Of a stretch of DNA of 64,000 nucleotides, positions 53,963 through 63,313 are shown piece after piece (the first letter of the stretch is position 1; each line of letters opens with the position of its first letter). Both the position numbers and the translations under genes were made by a program. Under the pieces are notes generated by a model, which did not search any database, was not told the DNA's origin, and saw nothing but the letters and a program-made list of their open reading frames with translations. This DNA comes from Aggregatimonas sangjinii (GTDB taxonomy: Bacteria > Bacteroidota > Bacteroidia > Flavobacteriales > Flavobacteriaceae), in contig NZ_CP040710.1 of the NCBI RefSeq assembly GCF_005943945.1, forward strand, positions 1,747,001-1,811,000. Direction: 5' to 3'.

Positions 53963-55240
53963 ATGAAGGTTAAAGGATTAAGATGGTGGATCATTGCATT
54001 AATATGCCTGGCTACCGTAATCAATTATATCGATCGTACGGCCTTTGGGGTTATGTGGCCCGAAATGGGCAAGGATTTGGGTATGGATGAATCGGACTAT
54101 GCCGTGATGCTGAACGTCTTCATGATTACCTATGCAGCTGGTAAATTTCTCTCCGGAAAACTATATGACATGATCGGTACGCGAATGGGTTTCGTGGTGT
54201 CGATTGTAGTATGGTCGCTTGCGGCGGTATTTCATGCCTTTGCAAAGGGCTTGGTCTCGCTAAGTATCGTCAGGGCATTACTGGGTCTTGGTGAGGCGGG
54301 CAACTGGCCAGGAGCCGTAAAGAGCAATGGAGAGTGGTTTCCGATTAAGGAGCGAGCCATCGCGCAGGGCATTTTCAATGCAGGGGCCTCCTTAGGGAGT
54401 GTTATCGCACCGGCCCTTATCGCGGTGTTGTATTCCCAATTCGGTTGGCGCACTACCTTCATTATCTTAGGGGCTGCGGGATTGCTTTGGGTCATTCCCT
54501 GGTTGTTCATCAACAAGGCCAAACCGGGCAAACATTCCTGGATAACCGAAGAGGAACGAAAGATGATATTGGCGGATCAAATCAAGCCTTCCGGCGAAGA
54601 TGAAAAGGAAAAAGGATTGTCGCTTCTTCAAATATTAAGCTATAAGGAGTCATGGGGCGTACTCATGTCCCGATTTTTTATCGAACCGATTTGGTGGCTT
54701 TTTGTTGGTTGGATGCCACTCTATTTAAATTCCAAATTCGGGTTCAGTATCGAGGAAATAGGTTCTACGATCTGGATTTCCTATTTAGGCGGCATGGCAG
54801 GAAGTATTATCGGAGGTTGGTATTGTGGCAAACTGATGGAGACAAAAACGGTCGATGCGGCAAGGAAAATTACGATATCCATCGGAGGGGCTTTGATTTT
54901 CTTGGGCTTGCTAGGTATTATTTTCTTGGTAACCGAGAACAATCCCATGACCTTTATCTATATTGTAGCGGTAGTACTTTTCGGCTTCCAGTTTGCCATT
55001 GGGAATATCCAGACCTTATCAAGCGATTTGTTCAGTGGCCCTTCTGTAGGCACCTTGGCAGGTTTGGCGGGAACGGTAGCTGCGGTTTCGGTAATCATCA
55101 TGAATTCATTGATTCCGATGATTGCGCAAGTGTCCTACACCCCGGCGTTTATCGTAATAGCGATATTGGCGCCTTTGGCAGTATTGTCCATATACACATT
55201 AATAAAAAGAATAAGGCCTGTAGAGGTTGAATCAGTATAA
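53963..55240 (+). CDS. MFS transporter, hexuronate/anion:cation symporter type
   Basis: 425 residues with 12 membrane helices. The N-terminus RWWIIALICLATVINYIDRT is diagnostic of the ExuT-like ACS subfamily, which moves hexuronates and related sugar acids. GLGEAGNWPGAVKSNGEWFP is the second family block. It begins 180 bp after gntR and is followed 21 bp later by an SDR gene. Import of unsaturated monouronate or DEH across the inner membrane is the likely job, feeding the SDR, KdgK and KdgA downstream. Confidence 0.9.
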   Translation: MKVKGLRWWIIALICLATVINYIDRTAFGVMWPEMGKDLGMDESDYAVMLNVFMITYAAGKFLSGKLYDMIGTRMGFVVSIVVWSLAAVFHAFAKGLVSLSIVRALLGLGEAGNWPGAVKSNGEWFPIKERAIAQGIFNAGASLGSVIAPALIAVLYSQFGWRTTFIILGAAGLLWVIPWLFINKAKPGKHSWITEEERKMILADQIKPSGEDEKEKGLSLLQILSYKESWGVLMSRFFIEPIWWLFVGWMPLYLNSKFGFSIEEIGSTIWISYLGGMAGSIIGGWYCGKLMETKTVDAARKITISIGGALIFLGLLGIIFLVTENNPMTFIYIVAVVLFGFQFAIGNIQTLSSDLFSGPSVGTLAGLAGTVAAVSVIIMNSLIPMIAQVSYTPAFIVIAILAPLAVLSIYTLIKRIRPVEVESV

Positions 55241-55261
55241 TCAGATTAATAATTAAATAAA

Positions 55262-56023
55262 ATGAGTCAAAAAGGAAGAGTAGCTGTAATAACAGGAGCA
55301 ACGGGAGGTATCGGTTTTGAAGTTGCGAAACGATTGGGAAAGGAAGGATATACCGTTGTTTTGAACGGTATACAAGACGATGAGGGAGCGAAGCGGGTAG
55401 CAGAGCTTAGCGCGGAAGGCATCACAGCGGAATATTATGGTTTTGATGTGACGGATGAAGAGGCGGTAAGTTCCAACATCAAGAAAATTGGGGAAAAGCA
55501 CGGAAAAATAGATGTGCTTGTCAACAACGCAGGAGGTTTGGGTGGAAGATCCAGATTCGAAGAAATGACCACGGAATTCTATCGATCGGTCATGGCATTG
55601 AACCTCGACTCTACGTTTTTCGCCTCAAGGGCGGCGATTCCTTATCTGAAAAAAGGGAAGAATGCGACCATCATCAATTACACGTCCATTGCAGGGTGGA
55701 ACGCCGGGGGTCCCGGTGCCGGAATTTACGGAACATCAAAAGCAGGAGTCCATGCGATTACCAGGGCCTTAGCTAAAGACCTCGCCGAATACGGGATTCG
55801 CGTAAACGCCGTATCGCCGGGTACTATCGACACGCCTTTTCATTCACAAATCAAATCTACAAAACCCGAAGTTTTCGCCTCATGGAAAAACAATATCCTC
55901 TTAGGTAGATTGGGACAGCCCGAAGATGTAGCGGCGGTAGTTTCTTTTCTGGCAGGCGACGACGCCCTGTTCATGACCGCTGAAACGATTCAGGTAGGCG
56001 GTGGACAAGGTTTGGGGATTTAA
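55262..56023 (+). CDS. SDR-family oxidoreductase, probable DEH reductase
   Basis: 253 residues. The cofactor motif is VAVITGATGGIGFEVAKRLG, followed by NNAG at about 91-94, catalytic YGTSKAG and the C-terminal AETIQVGGGQGLGI. It is placed between the MFS transporter (21 bp) and kdgK (120 bp). In marine Flavobacteriaceae alginate loci an SDR in this place reduces 4-deoxy-L-erythro-5-hexoseulose uronate (DEH) to 2-keto-3-deoxygluconate (KDG). Cofactor choice cannot be read with confidence. Confidence 0.85.
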   Translation: MSQKGRVAVITGATGGIGFEVAKRLGKEGYTVVLNGIQDDEGAKRVAELSAEGITAEYYGFDVTDEEAVSSNIKKIGEKHGKIDVLVNNAGGLGGRSRFEEMTTEFYRSVMALNLDSTFFASRAAIPYLKKGKNATIINYTSIAGWNAGGPGAGIYGTSKAGVHAITRALAKDLAEYGIRVNAVSPGTIDTPFHSQIKSTKPEVFASWKNNILLGRLGQPEDVAAVVSFLAGDDALFMTAETIQVGGGQGLGI

Positions 56024-56143
56024 TATCCGATACCTAGGATACTAGTACATAATTTTATTACTTTCCCACGGCCAAAGCAGTGCCGCCCTCGCGAATGAGC
56101 TTCGGCAGTTAGAAAGAACATTGTTAATTTAATTCAATTGTAA

Positions 56144-57184
56144 ATGAAAAAAGTAGTGACATTTGGTGAAATCATGCTCCGTTTATCACCCCCGGGATTT
56201 TTACGTTTTTCACAAGCCAGCTCCTTCGACGTGGTCTATGGTGGCGGGGAGTCTAACGTAGCGGTCTCTTTGGCCAATTATGGTGTTCCGGTAGATTTCG
56301 TAACACGTTTGCCCAAAAATGATATTGGGGAATGTGCTATGATGGAAATGCGCAAAAGAGGTGTAGGCGTAGACAAAATTGTTTATGGCGGCGACCGTTT
56401 GGGTATCTATTTTCTGGAAACCGGCGCAGTATCCCGTGGCTCAAAGGTTGTTTATGACCGTGCCCACTCCGCTATTGCGGAAATAGAACCGGGAATGATC
56501 GATTGGGATGCGGTTTTTGATGGCGTAGAATGGTTTCATTGGACGGGTATCACCCCGGCCATCTCCCAAGGAGCTGCCGATGTTTGCTTAGAGGCGGTAA
56601 AGGCAGCTGATAAAAAAGGCATTACGATTTCAACGGATTTGAACTATCGGGCCAAATTGTGGACCTATGGCGGTGACAGGGAAAAAATAATGACGGAACT
56701 AACCTCCTATTGCGATATCATACTCGGAAACGAAGAGGATGCCGAGAAACATTTCGGAATTCACCCTGAAGGCTTGGACGTTCACAAAGATGGTCACGAC
56801 GTCAAGGCAGAGGCTTTTCTATCGGTGTGCAAACAGATGATGAAAAAATTCCCCAAGGCCAAAAAAGTAATTACGACCTTAAGAGGTTCCATTTCCGCAT
56901 CGCACAATACTTGGGCAGGTGTATTATGGGACGGCTCCAAAATGTACGAAACACGGCAATATCAAATCACCGATATCGTCGATAGAGTGGGTGGTGGTGA
57001 CTCCTTTATGGGCGGCCTGATCTATGGTTTATTGAAATATCCGGAGGATGATCAAAACGCATTGGATTTTGCGGTAGCCGCTTCTTGTTTAAAACACACT
57101 ATAAAAGGAGATGCGAACTTGGTTACCGTATCAGAGGTTGAAAAATTGATGGGCGGCGATGCTTCCGGAAGGGTGGCTAGGTAA
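56144..57184 (+). CDS. kdgK: 2-keto-3-deoxygluconate kinase KdgK
   Basis: 346 residues. It phosphorylates KDG to KDPG with ATP. PfkB-family motifs are VVTFGEIMLRLSPPGFLRFS, VVYGGGESNVAVS, substrate motif DLNYRAKLW, NEEDAEKHFG (NxxE) and the catalytic DRVGGGDSFMGGL with the base Asp. All motifs are intact, in contrast to the paralogue at 36900. The gene follows the DEH reductase and precedes kdgA, giving the full route from DEH to pyruvate and glyceraldehyde 3-phosphate. Confidence 0.92.
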   Translation: MKKVVTFGEIMLRLSPPGFLRFSQASSFDVVYGGGESNVAVSLANYGVPVDFVTRLPKNDIGECAMMEMRKRGVGVDKIVYGGDRLGIYFLETGAVSRGSKVVYDRAHSAIAEIEPGMIDWDAVFDGVEWFHWTGITPAISQGAADVCLEAVKAADKKGITISTDLNYRAKLWTYGGDREKIMTELTSYCDIILGNEEDAEKHFGIHPEGLDVHKDGHDVKAEAFLSVCKQMMKKFPKAKKVITTLRGSISASHNTWAGVLWDGSKMYETRQYQITDIVDRVGGGDSFMGGLIYGLLKYPEDDQNALDFAVAASCLKHTIKGDANLVTVSEVEKLMGGDASGRVAR

Positions 57185-57313
57185 GCCTTCTCTGACCCCT
57201 CCGAAGGCGGACGATATATCACATTTGCAATGTGGTTTGTCAAATAAATTGATGAATACTGCAAACTGTGTGAATGAACTCAAGACGGCTTCAATAAAAA
57301 CTAAATAATAAAG

Positions 57314-57332
57314 TCCTTCCCTTGGGGAAGGA
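57314..57332 (+). other. Hairpin just upstream of the kdgA start
   Basis: TCCTTCCC and GGGAAGGA form an eight-pair stem with a three-base loop and end 14 bp before the kdgA ATG, followed by TTTATGATGGGC. It may end most kdgK transcripts or cover the kdgA ribosome site. The KdgK-KdgA gap (162 bp) otherwise holds nothing. Confidence 0.5.
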
Positions 57333-57346
57333 TTTATGATGGGCTT

Positions 57347-58015
57347 ATGGCACAATTTTCAAGAATAGAAGTAGTAACAGTGATGAAGGAAACCGGAATG
57401 GTTCCTCTATTTTATCATCCGGATATCGAACTGGGAAAAAACGTACTGAAAGCTTGCTACGATGGTGGAGCGCGGCTATTGGAATTTACGGCGAGGGGTG
57501 ATTTTGCCTTCGAGGTGTTTCTGGAACTGAATAAGTTCGCCATCAAAGAATTGCCTGGAATGATTATGGGGGTTGGTTCGATTACCGATGCGGGTGCCGC
57601 ATCGATGTTCATGCAAATGGGAGCCAATTTTATAGTCACCCCTTCTTTGAGGGAAGATATTGCCATCGCTTGCAATCGAAGGAAAGTACTGTGGTCTCCG
57701 GGTTGCGGTTCGTTAACGGAAATAAATAAGGCAGAGGAAATGGGCTGTGAAATCGTGAAATTGTTTCCCGGGTCTACCTATGGCCCTGGTTTTGTTAAAG
57801 CGATTAAAGGTCCCCAGCCATGGACAAGTGTCATGCCAACAGGCGGGGTAACCACCGAGGAGAGCAACTTGAAAGGATGGTTTGATGCAGGGGTAACCTG
57901 TGTGGGTATGGGTTCTCGGCTTATCAGCAAAGAAGTGTTGGCCAACAAAGACTACAGCGGATTGACAAATACGGTTCGCGATACTTTGGCCATGATTCAG
58001 CGATTGAATAAATAA
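57347..58015 (+). CDS. kdgA: KDPG aldolase KdgA
   Basis: 222 residues. It splits 2-keto-3-deoxy-6-phosphogluconate into pyruvate and glyceraldehyde 3-phosphate. The class I aldolase residues are visible: Glu46 in LLEFTARG and Schiff-base Lys138 in EIVKLFPGS. GVGSITDAGAA and MPTGGVTTEESNLKGWFDAG supply the phosphate-binding loops. The size is normal. The Nramp-like gene begins 2 bp after the stop. Confidence 0.95.
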   Translation: MAQFSRIEVVTVMKETGMVPLFYHPDIELGKNVLKACYDGGARLLEFTARGDFAFEVFLELNKFAIKELPGMIMGVGSITDAGAASMFMQMGANFIVTPSLREDIAIACNRRKVLWSPGCGSLTEINKAEEMGCEIVKLFPGSTYGPGFVKAIKGPQPWTSVMPTGGVTTEESNLKGWFDAGVTCVGMGSRLISKEVLANKDYSGLTNTVRDTLAMIQRLNK

Positions 58016-58017
58016 AG

Positions 58018-59289
58018 ATGGACAAACAGGCCAACTCATCGATTTGGAAAAAATTGTTGGCCTTGGTTTTGGCTTTCGGCCCCGGTATCTTCGCCATCGG
58101 GTATACCATTGGTACCGGCAGTGTAACGTCGATGATCGTTGCCGGAAGTACCTACGGCATGCAATTGTTATGGGTGCTACTCTTAAGCTGCATCTTTTCC
58201 GGACTGCTTATGTTCGCCTATGGAAACTATGCCCTGGTTACCGGCGAAACCGCGCTTTATGCTTTTAAAAAGCATCTGAAATGGGGGAAATTGATCGCCA
58301 TTCTGATCATTGTCGGTATTTCTTTCGGGCAATGGAATTCTCTCATGGGTATTTTGGGGATATCCGCCAACATCATCTACGAGATTTTCCTAATTTATTT
58401 TCCCGCTTTGGTCGGCTATCAATATGAAGTCGTGCTGACCATAGCCATTGTCATCATCGTGGTTTTTTACCGATTCTTATTGATAGGAAAATACGCCTTC
58501 TTTGAAAAAATTCTCGTTGTCTTTGTTAGTATCATGGGGCTCTCCTTTGTTATTTCGCTCTTTATGGTGTATCCGCTGCCCATTGAGGTTGCAAAAGGAT
58601 TAGTACCTTCTATTCCAAAGGTGGAAGGCGGTCAAATGATGGTAGCGGCCTTTGTGGGTACGACGATGGCGGCGGCTACATTCTTATCACGTCCTTTATT
58701 TGTTAAAGGCAAGGGTTGGACCATTAAGAATCTCGCACAACAAAAGAAGGATTCGATCATAGCGGCTTGTCTGGTCTTTCTCATCAGCGCTTCGGTAATG
58801 GCGGTGGCCTGCGGCGCACTTTTTCATCAAGGGCAACCGGTAACCAAAGTATTGGATATGGTCAATACCTTGGAACCCGTGGCCGGTAAATTCGCATTGA
58901 CCCTCTTCTTTTTCGGAACATTGAGCGCAGGGTTGTCCTCGATTTTTCCCTGCTTGCTGATTGCTCCGATTTTAGTGGCCGACTATCAATCGGGGGAGCT
59001 AGACACGACTTCCAAACAGTTTAAGGTCATAACGGCCGTCGCTTGCCTGTTCGCTTTGATCGTTCCCGTGTTCGGTGCCAACCCCATTGAGATGCAGATT
59101 GTGTCGCAGGTATTCAATGTTTTCGTGCTGCCCTTGGTGATATTGGGGATCATCCTACTCATCAACAGCAAAAAGTTGATGCGCGAGTACAAAGCGAGTA
59201 TTTGGCTGAATATTGGTTTGTTCGCGGCATTTTTCTTTTCCTGCGTCATTTCCTATAATGGTGTAGTGGCTTTGACCGATTTCTTTTGA
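58018..59289 (+). CDS. Nramp-superfamily membrane protein lacking the metal-binding motifs
   Basis: 423 residues, about 11 membrane helices. The first helix has the Nramp-type GPGIFAIGYTIGTGSV, where the metal-binding DPGN of true Nramp is replaced by IGTG. The sixth-helix MPH motif is likewise absent (GTTMAAATFLSRP). It should therefore not be called a manganese or iron transporter. It is 2 bp after kdgA and clearly co-transcribed with the KDG pathway, so it may carry a sugar acid or other organic substrate. The fold call is good; the substrate is unknown. Confidence 0.75.
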   Translation: MDKQANSSIWKKLLALVLAFGPGIFAIGYTIGTGSVTSMIVAGSTYGMQLLWVLLLSCIFSGLLMFAYGNYALVTGETALYAFKKHLKWGKLIAILIIVGISFGQWNSLMGILGISANIIYEIFLIYFPALVGYQYEVVLTIAIVIIVVFYRFLLIGKYAFFEKILVVFVSIMGLSFVISLFMVYPLPIEVAKGLVPSIPKVEGGQMMVAAFVGTTMAAATFLSRPLFVKGKGWTIKNLAQQKKDSIIAACLVFLISASVMAVACGALFHQGQPVTKVLDMVNTLEPVAGKFALTLFFFGTLSAGLSSIFPCLLIAPILVADYQSGELDTTSKQFKVITAVACLFALIVPVFGANPIEMQIVSQVFNVFVLPLVILGIILLINSKKLMREYKASIWLNIGLFAAFFFSCVISYNGVVALTDFF

Positions 59290-59391
59290 AACACCGGACG
59301 ATAAAGCGATGTTTTAAGTGAATTGATACATTTTTTTAACTTTTCTCACTTATTCTTCGCAAACCTTGCTAAAATTTACTTTTTTTGCGGG

Positions 59392-61344
59392 ATGATTCGG
59401 TGGGCCAAAAAATACCTTATTCTTTGTTTGCCTGTGCTGCTCTTAACGCTGTCTGGCCATGGTCAGGAAAGGCAGCATTTTAATGGTTCGCTTCAAATCG
59501 GACCGTATTCGGGCAATGCGGATTTCGATTATCTCATTGTGGGCGGCGATACCATTTACGATGGGGATTTTCGTTATCAAAAGTCCAGCTTGGAAACGGT
59601 GCTCCAAAAACGCGATACCTCTTTCATCATCGCAGGCGATTTTGACAAAGGCGTTGCCACTGGTCCATGGCGCTTTCAATTCAATTCATTTCAATCCGAC
59701 AGAAATTCGAAGTTGGTCGATTTTGAATACCGTGTGCTGGTCAGCGGTATTCAAGAGGAGGGAAGTGGTTCCCTTTCGGACGGTGCGCCCGATGGCGATT
59801 GGGTTTATGAGGTGAATAAGATAAAGGCTTCTGAAGTCGAAAGTGTATTGTTCAAAAGTGAGATGACTTTCGATGCTGGGGTGCCGCAGCAAAATTTTAA
59901 GATTGCAAGCGATAGCGTCGTCCTGGTCGGGCGTTTTCTACGAAACGGTCAGGCCCATGACGAATGGTCGTCCTTTGCGGTAAATTCGGTCTCCGAAACG
60001 GAAACCTGGTTTTTTAACGAGGGCCTTTTACAACGCATCGTTATCGTCTCCGATGGAGCATCAAATGAGATTCCGGTATTTGAAAACTCTCCGCAGCCCT
60101 TACAAACCATTATGCTTGATAAAAACTATATTAAGATAGTGGCTTCCGCAGTAAAGGCTAGTGGCAGTTCTCTTAATCCCAAGAAGGGAATTGCAGGTTT
60201 ATTGACAAGAAACGAAAGCTACTACAACAAATTGGAGGATATTTTGTCTGAAATGGGCAGTTCAGGTTTCGGAATTCAGTACAGAGTGAAAGTACCTTAC
60301 AAGCCCTTGGATTCTTTGGAATCTGCGCAACTCAGCACCGTTGTTAGCGATTTTGAGGCTGCCGATCTCATTGCAAATAATCTACTAAACAACAGCCATC
60401 TGAACATTGTGAAGCGTACCGACCCCGAAGTGCGTTACTTCTACAGCGTCGCATCGGCAATCAAAAAGGACTTCCTCGAACCATTAAGATCGCTAATTGC
60501 TGCTCAGAAAGATAGTATCGTGCCTTATTTGGGCCTTTCCGATGTGTTGGCGGAGATTTGGTCCAATGGAAAACCCGAAAAACGAATTGAGGTGAAGGGG
60601 GATAGCTTGCAGGCCGACAGGACCTTTGCGTTGGACAACACCGAAACTTTCGATTTTGAGGGCAACGACCTCGATTCGGTAGGGCAGCTAGCCGCTTATG
60701 CCAAAATGAGTATGGAGGCGATAGAAGCGTCCTTGTCCGATCAATTGACTTCCGAAGAGTCTATTCTGGCGTTGAACTCGCTCGAAGTAGATTTGATTGC
60801 CAAAAATGATTCCTTGGTGCGCCGTATCGATTCTTTACAGAAAACCCTTCCATCTTCCTATCACAAGGCCTTGGAGAACATAAAAGGTTTTGCCGATAGC
60901 GCTCTGAGCAGCTATGCCGGTATGGAAAATATGGACCAAAAGTTGGTATATGGTAATACTTTGGATGTCTGTATGACCTCATTGATGGCCTTGTCAAACA
61001 CCTTAGGCGGTCTTCCTAGTGAAACAGAGGCGATCGATTCGCTTTACACCGATAACATTTGGAATCCGTTTATGGCGACCCTAATGGAGGAGACGGTTAA
61101 AAAGCGGATTATCAACGCACATACCAAAATTCTTATACCGTCTTTTTTAGAGCGCATTGCCACAGATCTATCTTGCGACAATGTTGAAAATATCTCGAAC
61201 GGGATAGGCCGCGCAAACGAAATGGTAGTAGCACTTCGTGAACAGGATACGAAAAAACTTGAACGAAAACTCCGGAGAGCGAAAGAACCCTCGGAAATAC
61301 TAAGACTAATCGAGGAATTTACATCCAAAGCAGCCGAGAAATGA
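59392..61344 (+). CDS. Secreted protein with MORN-like repeats and helical C-terminus
   Basis: 650 residues from ATG at 59392; an ATG at 59323 lies before a poor leader. A signal peptide ends near LSGHGQ/ERQH. Residues 30-220 hold loose MORN/YwqK-like units (DTIYDGDFRY, GDFDKGVATGPWRFQF, GSGSLSDGAPDGDWVY and GRFLRNGQAHDEW). The rest is long helices with heptad patterns (LVRRIDSLQKTLPSSYHKAL). No enzyme motif is seen. The stop overlaps the next start (ATGA), so it is co-translated with a DUF2490 outer-membrane protein. It is perhaps an envelope scaffold. The function is not known. Confidence 0.65.
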   Translation: MIRWAKKYLILCLPVLLLTLSGHGQERQHFNGSLQIGPYSGNADFDYLIVGGDTIYDGDFRYQKSSLETVLQKRDTSFIIAGDFDKGVATGPWRFQFNSFQSDRNSKLVDFEYRVLVSGIQEEGSGSLSDGAPDGDWVYEVNKIKASEVESVLFKSEMTFDAGVPQQNFKIASDSVVLVGRFLRNGQAHDEWSSFAVNSVSETETWFFNEGLLQRIVIVSDGASNEIPVFENSPQPLQTIMLDKNYIKIVASAVKASGSSLNPKKGIAGLLTRNESYYNKLEDILSEMGSSGFGIQYRVKVPYKPLDSLESAQLSTVVSDFEAADLIANNLLNNSHLNIVKRTDPEVRYFYSVASAIKKDFLEPLRSLIAAQKDSIVPYLGLSDVLAEIWSNGKPEKRIEVKGDSLQADRTFALDNTETFDFEGNDLDSVGQLAAYAKMSMEAIEASLSDQLTSEESILALNSLEVDLIAKNDSLVRRIDSLQKTLPSSYHKALENIKGFADSALSSYAGMENMDQKLVYGNTLDVCMTSLMALSNTLGGLPSETEAIDSLYTDNIWNPFMATLMEETVKKRIINAHTKILIPSFLERIATDLSCDNVENISNGIGRANEMVVALREQDTKKLERKLRRAKEPSEILRLIEEFTSKAAEK

Positions 61345-62171
61345 GAAGAAGTACATCGGTCTATATCTCTTTAGTGTACCTTCTTTTGGGCATGTTCGGT
61401 ACCGCTTGGTCTCAGGAAGAGGAAAGGGAAGTACTTCCTTTGGAATCGAATTATAAAGACCCGACCACCAAAGTCTGGTTCAATACCTATGGGAAAATAC
61501 GTGTCGCCAAGCGCTTTTTTTGGGATGCGCAAACACATTTTCGATTTCAAGAAACCGAAGCAACACCATTTATCGGGCAAATCGCCCAAGTTTACAACAG
61601 GCACGCACTTGCCTATATTTACAACAAAAAAATAAATTTTAGTCTTGGTGGGGTAGTGCGAATCAATTTCAATACCGATGAAGCCTCCGAAGACCGAAAT
61701 GTGGTTCCCGAATGGCGTATTTGGCACCAGTATCAGTTTGCCATGCCCTTATACAGTGCGATGCTTTACCATCGTATTCGTATTGAACATCGATGGACAC
61801 AGGGATTCGCCGAGAATAGTGAATACATTTATAGAAACCGATGGCGGTATATGTTTCGGGCCAAAATTCCATTGAATGCACACAAATTAAAGCCAAAAGT
61901 CTTTTATCTTTCGCCAGAGGCGGAATTGATCATGCAAAGTGGAAAGGCAGTGGTCGCAAGTCCAATGGAAGATCTTCGACTCACAACTACTCTGGGCTAT
62001 ATCGCGACCCCAAGGTTGACTTTCGCGGCAGGCTTAATGTATTCTCAGGGTCAGGATTTAGCCAACGGTGGCAACTACAAACAAAGTTGGACAATGCGTT
62101 TTCATATGTATTATTCCCCTGATTTTAGAAAGGTACGAAACAAGTTGCCGGAAATACATCTCGACGATTAA
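61341..62171 (+). CDS. DUF2490-family outer-membrane beta-barrel protein
   Basis: 276 residues. A signal peptide ends at GTAWSQ/EEER. The rest is alternating beta strands with aromatic girdle residues (KVWFNTYGKIRVAKRFFWDA, then WRIWHQYQFAMPLYSAMLYH and RIRIEHRW), the layout of DUF2490, a small outer-membrane barrel. The strand ending in MRFHMYYSPDF fits a C-terminal beta signal. It is translationally coupled with the MORN-like gene upstream by a 4-bp overlap. No ligand is known. Confidence 0.8.
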   Translation: MRRSTSVYISLVYLLLGMFGTAWSQEEEREVLPLESNYKDPTTKVWFNTYGKIRVAKRFFWDAQTHFRFQETEATPFIGQIAQVYNRHALAYIYNKKINFSLGGVVRINFNTDEASEDRNVVPEWRIWHQYQFAMPLYSAMLYHRIRIEHRWTQGFAENSEYIYRNRWRYMFRAKIPLNAHKLKPKVFYLSPEAELIMQSGKAVVASPMEDLRLTTTLGYIATPRLTFAAGLMYSQGQDLANGGNYKQSWTMRFHMYYSPDFRKVRNKLPEIHLDD

Positions 62172-62205
62172 TATGCAAACGGCCTAATCTTGTAAAAGCA
62201 AAGCC

Positions 62206-63054
62206 ATGAAAAAAAGAACTTTCATTCCTTACCTCCTTTTCGTGCTGGCCGCTGTTGCCGTTTTGGTATTGATGTTCAAAACTAGATCGCTACAGCAAAA
62301 AGTGGATAAAAATAGAGAAGTACAAGACTCATTGACGACGAAAATAACGGATTACGAGGCCGTTTTTCAGGTCGACTCTATGCTGATCGATGGCGATTAC
62401 AATCAGGCTTTGCAATCGTATTCTGAAAATTTAGGTGCGATACAGGACGGCAAATCGATTCTTCCTTTGCGCATTGCCGTAGCCGAGAAAATGAAACAGT
62501 TAAATAGGGGAGCAAATTTCAATTCAAGCGGAGTTCCCGACGACCGAGATACCTTAGCAGTACCGAATACCGCTGGAAAACTGGGTGTACGTCAAGCTGA
62601 TTCACTAAGTTTCGCATTAGAAAAGGCAAAAGTTGAATTAAACAATTTGCGAAGGCAATTACAACTGAAATCTTTTGGGGAATATCTTACTTTCAAGAGC
62701 AAGAAAGGAAATTTGTTGCACTACGTAGGGCAGGTAAAGAACGGTCAGGCCAATGGTACGGGTATCGCGATATTGGATACGGGAAGCCGATACGAGGGCG
62801 AATGGAAGAACAATCAACGCTCCGGAAGGGGTATTTTCTATTGGGCCGATGGGCAGCATTACGAGGGGAGCTATGCCAACGACATGAGAAATGGGCTGGG
62901 TACCTACTATTGGCCCAACAAGGAAAAATACGTAGGCCAATGGAAAAATGATAAGCGCGATGGCCAAGGCGCTTTCTATGGTGCCGATGGCAAAGTAGTG
63001 GCCAAGGGCATTTGGAAAGCCGATAAGCTGGAGAAAGACGATAAAGACGGTTAG
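62206..63054 (+). CDS. Membrane-anchored MORN-repeat protein
   Basis: 282 residues. One membrane helix (residues 7-24) is followed by a coiled-coil region (SLQQKVDKNREVQDSLTTKI, then ALEKAKVELNNLRRQLQLKS). At least three clear MORN repeats lie in residues 175-270 (YEGEWKNNQRSGRGIFYWAD, YEGSYANDMRNGLGTYYWPN and YVGQWKNDKRDGQGAFY), with a weaker one before them. MORN sheets bind lipids or proteins. Together with the two preceding genes (35-bp gap) it forms an envelope set whose job is unknown. Confidence 0.8.
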   Translation: MKKRTFIPYLLFVLAAVAVLVLMFKTRSLQQKVDKNREVQDSLTTKITDYEAVFQVDSMLIDGDYNQALQSYSENLGAIQDGKSILPLRIAVAEKMKQLNRGANFNSSGVPDDRDTLAVPNTAGKLGVRQADSLSFALEKAKVELNNLRRQLQLKSFGEYLTFKSKKGNLLHYVGQVKNGQANGTGIAILDTGSRYEGEWKNNQRSGRGIFYWADGQHYEGSYANDMRNGLGTYYWPNKEKYVGQWKNDKRDGQGAFYGADGKVVAKGIWKADKLEKDDKDG

Positions 63055-63313
63055 AACGACAATCCCCTGACCCCGTTGCATACACCGTAGCATATCCTAT
63101 TCTGCTTTCCTTTGAATACTGATCAGAGCCTATTCAAAATTCGTATTGATTATTCCCCCTGACCTCTACAAATTCGTACTCCTATATTTTTTTACCATCA
63201 GATTTGTTGAGCATATCGAACTTCAGGAATTCCATATAATCCAGCAATAAGTAATAAGGTTTCGTTAAAGCGCTTTATTTTTGTTTAATATTATTTAATT
63301 TTGATTAAACAAT
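63055..63313. other. 259-bp intergenic region before the CIA30 gene
   Basis: AT-rich with no gene, terminator or clear promoter recognised. Confidence 0.4.

Noticed and set aside
58018-59289. Annotation as manganese/iron Nramp transporter
   Set aside because: The DPGN and MPH metal motifs are missing, so a metal substrate is not supported.
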